Positions 5,849 to 9,918 of a stretch of DNA of 9,918 nt are shown one piece after another. The notes beneath the pieces were generated by a model. It was not told the origin of the DNA. It searched no databases and saw only the letters and a list, made by a program, of their open reading frames with translations. Position 1 is the first letter of the stretch, and each line of letters starts with the position of its first letter. Made by a program: the position numbers and the translations under genes. The stretch comes from Flavobacteriales bacterium UBA5869 (GTDB taxonomy: Bacteria > Bacteroidota > Bacteroidia > Flavobacteriales_D > Crocinitomicaceae): assembly GCA_002432565.1 (NCBI GenBank), contig DJFP01000306.1:184-10101 (forward strand), read 5' to 3'.

Positions 5849-6475
5849 ATGAAAAGAATTCCTCTTTCCCTGTCATTATTATTCGTCGCCTGTTTCGCTC
5901 TAACAAGCTGTAAGCAGGTGTTTTTAGGACTTTACGGTATGAAAATGCCGAAAGAAATGAGTGAAAAAAGGATACTAAGAGCAGGAAAAAAATACCACAT
6001 CCCACCGGAAGACAGCTATCAGCTCGATTCAACTTACAGAACATATCTTTTCTCACTGGATACTTCAAAATTCAAGCATCAGATTAAAAACCATTACCAG
6101 CCGCTTCAGGCACTTTATTACACTAAAAGCGGGATACTGGAATCCTTCCAGATCAATTGCTATGCCGGTGGTTTTCCGAACCTGAAATGGAACAGGAATG
6201 AAATATTTGAAGTATTCCCACCCAAACAACAGGCTCCTGTCGACAGTCTTCTCAGCTTAAAAAGCCAGATTCAGTTTCTGATCCCGCTTTCTACAACTGC
6301 GCAGATAGATCCGGGTAAAACAGATTATTTTGTGATCGTTCACTGGAACCGTTTCATGGGAAGACAAACAAGAAGACTTCTTCGATATGTGCAGAAAAAT
6401 GCCAGGCTAACAACCGAGGGACAGCTTAAAATTGTTTATGCCAATAACGACAACCATTTCCTGAAAGACTTCTAA
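5849..6475 (+). CDS. Lipoprotein of unknown function
   Basis: I chose the ATG at 5849 (208 residues) over an in-frame TTG at 5831, because MKRIPLSLSLLF begins a proper type II signal peptide with lipobox LTSC (18-21); Cys21 would be lipidated. The mature part is basic and rich in aromatic residues. The C-terminal stretch 159-200 (DYFVIVHWNRFMG, then helix QTRRLLRYVQKNARL, then KIVYANND) has a strand-helix-strand order reminiscent of thioredoxin-like proteins. The redox CxxC is absent and the similarity is too weak to name a fold. A cysteine at 104 (QINCYAGGFP) is the only one in the mature chain apart from the anchor. A TAnnTTTG box upstream suggests its own promoter. No family recognised. 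Confidence 0.85.
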   Translation: MKRIPLSLSLLFVACFALTSCKQVFLGLYGMKMPKEMSEKRILRAGKKYHIPPEDSYQLDSTYRTYLFSLDTSKFKHQIKNHYQPLQALYYTKSGILESFQINCYAGGFPNLKWNRNEIFEVFPPKQQAPVDSLLSLKSQIQFLIPLSTTAQIDPGKTDYFVIVHWNRFMGRQTRRLLRYVQKNARLTTEGQLKIVYANNDNHFLKDF

Positions 6476-6532
6476 CAATTGTTTTTTCGCACTTCATTGA
6501 AATCATTTTAACGAGAATGCTTTTCTTTGAGT

Positions 6533-7072
6533 ATGAATCAGGCACAGGCATTTTTAAACGAATTCAAATCTACCCGCAATTTTGCAGAATTGATCCCGGT
6601 TTTGGCAAAAGATGAAGTCCTGAGAACTGCCATTTTTGATGAAATAGCATCCGTAGAGTACCCCTTTCCGGAATATGCTTCCTGGATTGCTGTTCATTTC
6701 TATGAAAAATACCCGGAACTGATGAGTCGTAAGCAATTCAACTCCATGGTCTCAATCCTGCTTCAAACCACCAATCATTCCGTGCAGCGCAATCTCACCA
6801 ACGCATTGGTAAGTGCTCCGTTCGATTGTTCGGAAAACGGAGAATTACTGGATCTTTTAATCGATTTCCTGCATCAGTCGGAAGCACTCCCTGCTTTAAA
6901 ACATCACTCTCTGCGCATGATTGAAAAGCATTTTTTACCGGCTTACCCGGAATTGATGCGTGAACTGAGGACGCTATTTGAAGTTATTTCGAATCATCCC
7001 AAAGCTTCTATGCAGTCAATGGCCAGAAATTTTGAAAAAAAATACCGCAAACATCCTTATTATGAAAAATAA
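6533..7072 (+). CDS. Helical (HEAT/ARM-like) protein, unknown function
   Basis: The ATG at 6533 gives 179 residues; an in-frame TTG two codons earlier is possible but unnecessary. The protein is cytoplasmic, with no signal or membrane segment, and appears almost wholly alpha-helical. Successive amphipathic helices in residues 65-170 (for example FNSMVSILLQTT, SVQRNLTNALVSAP, LLDLLIDFLHQ, ALKHHSLRMIEKHFLPAYPEL) have the spacing of HEAT/ARM-like repeats, which usually bind proteins. No catalytic motif is visible. Its last 11 bases overlap the start of the S9 peptidase gene in another frame, so the two are probably translationally coupled. A TTG-N22-TTTCTTTG element (6497-6529, one mismatch in the -7 box) ends three bases before the ATG and might drive the operon. 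Function unknown; the repeat call is by eye. Confidence 0.8.
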   Translation: MNQAQAFLNEFKSTRNFAELIPVLAKDEVLRTAIFDEIASVEYPFPEYASWIAVHFYEKYPELMSRKQFNSMVSILLQTTNHSVQRNLTNALVSAPFDCSENGELLDLLIDFLHQSEALPALKHHSLRMIEKHFLPAYPELMRELRTLFEVISNHPKASMQSMARNFEKKYRKHPYYEK

Positions 7073-9389
7073 ATTCCTTTTCGCAGTTCTAAGCGTTCTC
7101 TTTGCCCACTCCTTTTTCGCTCAAACCATTCGTTTGGAAGAAATCATGAAGGGAGAAGAGTTTGTAGGTTTTTCCCCGCAAAATATTCAATGGGCAATGG
7201 ATAATGAATCCGTGCTTTTCGACTGGAATCCCAACGGAGAACCGGGAAGAAGTTTGTATGCCTATCATTTGAAGCAAAAAAACACCCGCAAAGTTCCGAT
7301 TGTTGATGGTCGTTTGTTTTGGACTCCGGCTTTAGATAATCATACGCAATTAGGTGTTAACCATTATTTTAATGACAACGGTGATTTAGCCCGTTATACA
7401 CCAAAAACCAAATTAAAAACTATTCTTTACTCTGCCAAAGAACCCATTGGAGCGGTATTCAGGAACAACCAATCTCACCTGGTTTACTTCCAGGTGGAGA
7501 ACAACTTGTTTTGTTACAACGAGGCAGCAGGAAGTATTATCCAGGTTACTAATTTTATTCGGGGAAACCAACCCGCGGAAAAAAGTGATACCAGCTTTCT
7601 TTATCAACAGCAGAAGGAATTGTTTTCATTCATCCAATTGCAGGAACAAAAGAAGCAATGGGCTGAAAAACAACCCAAACGTGTTACGCCGGCAGGGATT
7701 TACTATGCGAAGAACGAATATGTAAGTCGGATCAATGTCAGCCAGGATGGGAACTACGTCACTTTTGTTTTAGTCATGGACGCAGATGAACCAAATACGA
7801 ATTACGAATCGTTCATAACCGGAGATGGTTTTACACAGCGCAGGCCGGCTCGTCCGAAAGTAAATGATAAGGAACCAAATACCCGAATGGGGATTTTTGA
7901 CATTCGAAAAGACACTGTTTACTTTGTGTATACTGCTTCGTTGAAGGACATCCGCAAGAAACCGGAATATCTTGCCGAATACGGAAGTACCGGTTCTTAT
8001 TCCAAAGACCGGGAAATCTGTTTTCACCAGGCAGTTATGCATCCAACCGAAAACAGGGCACTGGTGGATATTCGTTCGTATGACAACAAAGACCGCTGGA
8101 TCTGTTTAGCAGATCTTGCTTCCGGAAAACTGACCGAACTGGAACATCAGCACGACGAAGCCTGGATTGGAGGTCCCGGAATTTCAGAATGGAACGAGGA
8201 AGAAGGAACACTTTTTTGGGTGAATCAAACTGATTTCATCTTCCAAAGTGAAGAAAGTGGTTATTCGCACCTGTACAGCATGAACTCCAATTCGAGAACT
8301 AAAAAGGCACTTACTGAAGGAAACTGGGAAGTACGCAGTCCTTTCCTATCCAACGACAAAAAAACGATCTATTTTATCGGGAACAAAATCCATCCGGGAG
8401 TTCGGAACGGTTACAAACTGGATCTGGCTTCTGGTGCAATCACAGCACTTTTCGAAGGATATTTCGGGATTGAATGGACACTTTCTCCCGACGAAAAAAC
8501 ATGGGCGATCCGCTATTCCACACCTACGCAGCCGTGGGAATTGTGCATAGCTGCAAATAAGCCCGCACAAAAACTGGTCCCCGTTACTAAAAGTACGCTT
8601 CCCGGATTCAATCAATTGTCCCTTCAGACCCCGGAAATTATTCAAATTCCATCCTCCGACGGCAAACAGATTTACTCCCGAAAATACACCCCGGATAAAC
8701 CCAACGGAGCAGCAGTATTATTTGTTCATGGAGCTGGCTATCTTCAAAATGCACATTATTACTGGAGCCATTATCAGCGTGAAATGTTGTTCCACCAATT
8801 ACTGCTATCCAAAGGATACACGGTACTTGACCCGGATTATCGCGCCAGTGAAGGATACGGAAGAAACTGGAGAACAGATATTTACCGCGACATGGGAAAC
8901 CGCGACCTGAAAGATTACGTGGACGCAAAAAATTACCTGGTAAAAAACCATTCCATCGATTCGAACCGCGTAGGTATTTACGGGGGAAGTTATGGCGGGT
9001 TCATCACTTTAATGGCACTTCTGAAAACTCCGGATTCGTTTAATTGCGGAGCGGCTTTGCGATCGGTAACAGATTGGGCACATTACAATCACGAATACAC
9101 CAGCAATATCCTGAACTATCCTTCAACCGATCCGAAGGCTTATAAAAGAAGCAGTCCGATCTATTTTGCAGAGAACCTGAAAAAGCCTTTACTGATGCTT
9201 CATGGAATGGTTGATGACAACGTTCAGTTCCAGGATATCGTGCGGCTGAACCAGCGCTTTATTGAATTGGGAAAAACCAATTTTCAACTGAGTATTTTCC
9301 CTACCGAGGCACATGGGTTTACATTTACTCCTGCATGGATTGATGAATACAGAAGGATTTTGGACTTGTTTGAAACGAATTTGAAATGA
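7062..9389 (+). CDS. Secreted S9-family peptidase (DPP IV/prolyl oligopeptidase type)
   Basis: The ATG at 7062 is chosen because it begins a Sec signal peptide (residues 1-21, ending HSFFAQ); longer in-frame starts would bury it. The 775-residue product is exported. Residues about 25-520 form the beta-propeller-like N-terminal region (note EESGYSHLYSMN, a typical S9 propeller motif). Residues about 530-775 form the alpha/beta-hydrolase domain. The oxyanion region is VHGAGYLQ, the nucleophile is Ser643 in GIYGGSYGG, the acid is Asp718 in HGMVDDNV, and the base is His751 in EAHGFTF, so the triad is complete. Length and the triad order Ser-Asp-His fit the DPP IV branch. I do not find the Glu-Glu motif that DPP IV uses to hold the free N-terminus, so dipeptidyl-peptidase specificity is not supported. 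It starts inside the preceding gene (11-base overlap) and overlaps the following acetyltransferase gene by four bases (ATGA). Probable role: extracytoplasmic peptide breakdown. Confidence 0.94.
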   Translation: MKNKFLFAVLSVLFAHSFFAQTIRLEEIMKGEEFVGFSPQNIQWAMDNESVLFDWNPNGEPGRSLYAYHLKQKNTRKVPIVDGRLFWTPALDNHTQLGVNHYFNDNGDLARYTPKTKLKTILYSAKEPIGAVFRNNQSHLVYFQVENNLFCYNEAAGSIIQVTNFIRGNQPAEKSDTSFLYQQQKELFSFIQLQEQKKQWAEKQPKRVTPAGIYYAKNEYVSRINVSQDGNYVTFVLVMDADEPNTNYESFITGDGFTQRRPARPKVNDKEPNTRMGIFDIRKDTVYFVYTASLKDIRKKPEYLAEYGSTGSYSKDREICFHQAVMHPTENRALVDIRSYDNKDRWICLADLASGKLTELEHQHDEAWIGGPGISEWNEEEGTLFWVNQTDFIFQSEESGYSHLYSMNSNSRTKKALTEGNWEVRSPFLSNDKKTIYFIGNKIHPGVRNGYKLDLASGAITALFEGYFGIEWTLSPDEKTWAIRYSTPTQPWELCIAANKPAQKLVPVTKSTLPGFNQLSLQTPEIIQIPSSDGKQIYSRKYTPDKPNGAAVLFVHGAGYLQNAHYYWSHYQREMLFHQLLLSKGYTVLDPDYRASEGYGRNWRTDIYRDMGNRDLKDYVDAKNYLVKNHSIDSNRVGIYGGSYGGFITLMALLKTPDSFNCGAALRSVTDWAHYNHEYTSNILNYPSTDPKAYKRSSPIYFAENLKKPLLMLHGMVDDNVQFQDIVRLNQRFIELGKTNFQLSIFPTEAHGFTFTPAWIDEYRRILDLFETNLK

Positions 9390-9835
9390 ATGAGACTATG
9401 ATTGTCCGTGAATTAAAGACTTTAGAAGAAATGTTACCTCATCTCGACATTCTTCGTGAATTATATCCGAAGCTGGAATTGGAAAACTACCGGTCGATGC
9501 TGGAAAATATGATCCCGAATAATTATTCTCAGGTTGGCGTTTTTAATGATAACGAGTGCATTGCTATCAGCGGATACTGGCTGGGAACAAAGTTATGGTG
9601 CGGACCTTACCTGGAATTGGACAATGTCATTGTGTGTCAATCAGCCAGAGGAACAGGAGCCGGAAAACTGATCCAAAATTACCTCGAGGAAAAAGCAATT
9701 GCTTTAAACTGCCACATCATGGTGTTGGATGCATATACCAATAACTTCAAGGCTCACCGGTTTTATTACAACCAGGGATATTCGCCGAAGGGATTTCATT
9801 TTATCAAGATTCTGAACGAAGACGGACTAACTTGA
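9386..9835 (+). CDS. GNAT-family N-acetyltransferase
   Basis: A 149-residue cytoplasmic protein with the GNAT fold. The acetyl-CoA pyrophosphate-binding motif is RGTGAG (88-93, matching R-x-x-G-x-G), preceded by the strand YLELDNVIV (75-83) and followed by a helix LIQNYLEEKA. The C-terminal motif B region, VLDAYTNNFKAHRFYYNQGY (113-132), has the Asn and Tyr-rich pattern in which a Tyr acts as general acid in many members. Length is normal. The ATGA overlap with the S9 peptidase stop implies translational coupling; a second in-frame ATG four codons later is an alternative start. The substrate cannot be read from sequence; an amino acid, small amine or peptide would all fit. Nothing in the context ties it to the peptidase except co-transcription. 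Confidence 0.92.
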   Translation: MNETMIVRELKTLEEMLPHLDILRELYPKLELENYRSMLENMIPNNYSQVGVFNDNECIAISGYWLGTKLWCGPYLELDNVIVCQSARGTGAGKLIQNYLEEKAIALNCHIMVLDAYTNNFKAHRFYYNQGYSPKGFHFIKILNEDGLT

Positions 9836-9903
9836 AATTATCAATTATGAGTGGTTTAATTATCCAGGGGAATCCATTCCTGATAATTAATAATTGATAA
9901 TTT
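9835..9903. repeat. Long imperfect hairpin after the acetyltransferase gene
   Basis: AAATTATCAATTAT (9835-9848) is the exact reverse complement of ATAATTGATAATTT (9890-9903). A second nested stem, TTAATTATC (9856-9864) with GATAATTAA (9882-9890), encloses CAGG/CCTG complementarity near the loop. The arms share one base at 9890. The left arm begins on the last base of the stop codon. It could end transcription of the operon (a short T run follows at 9901-9904) or be a copy of a dispersed AT-rich palindromic repeat. Confidence 0.65.
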
Positions 9904-9918
9904 TCCTAACTTTCGATT

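Noticed and set aside
6472..6490. AACAATTGTT palindrome with T run after the lipoprotein gene, considered as a terminator
   Set aside because: The palindrome has no loop and is all weak pairs except one, so it is unlikely to form a stable terminator hairpin.
6978..7061. Upstream in-frame TTG start for the S9 peptidase
   Set aside because: It adds 28 residues that bury the signal peptide and lie wholly inside the preceding gene; the ATG at 7062 is far more likely.
8346..8645. Minus-strand open frames opposite the S9 peptidase
   Set aside because: They are opposite a complete catalytic-domain gene, Cys/Arg-rich without pattern, and have no start signals.

Overview
The window looks like chromosomal DNA of a Bacteroidota bacterium, most likely Flavobacteriales (Fluviicola / Crocinitomicaceae-like). 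The evidence is TAnnTTTG-type promoter elements, AT-rich intergenic DNA without strong Shine-Dalgarno sites, secreted or lipid-anchored proteins with Bacteroidota-style signals, and a protein resembling GldM of the gliding/type IX secretion machinery. The genus is a guess. No rRNA, tRNA, transposase, integrase or CRISPR array was seen.

Layout. (1) Bases 1-2630, minus strand: the start of a secreted protein that runs off the left edge (PNGase F-like N-terminal region), then a secreted M14 zinc carboxypeptidase-family enzyme. (2) 2631-2857: AT-rich intergenic DNA with a 114-base stretch bounded by 9-base inverted repeats. (3) 2858-4303: a divergent pair, an HxlR-family regulator (minus) and a QorB-like NAD(P)H quinone oxidoreductase (plus). 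Their 150-base shared intergenic region holds repeated TATACAA boxes, a perfect TATAC-N4-GTATA dyad and two promoters of identical layout. The oxidoreductase is followed by a double-hairpin terminator. (4) 4353-5766: a GldM-like lipoprotein and, four bases later, a small membrane protein. (5) 5849-6475: an unrecognised lipoprotein with its own promoter-like box. (6) 6533-9835: three overlapping genes, namely a helical-repeat-like protein, a secreted S9 (prolyl oligopeptidase family) peptidase and a GNAT acetyltransferase, ending in a long AT-rich hairpin.

Functional reading. Most genes concern the envelope or secreted hydrolysis: two peptidases of different classes and a probable T9SS-type cargo. 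The regulator/QorB pair is a self-contained electrophile- or quinone-response module with the same arrangement as E. coli ytfH/ytfG. The least ordinary gene is the GldM-like lipoprotein. It appears to keep the N-terminal half of GldM, has a lipid anchor in place of the transmembrane helix, and is clearly more AT-rich than its neighbours. I see no clear defence system, mobile element or biosynthetic cluster.
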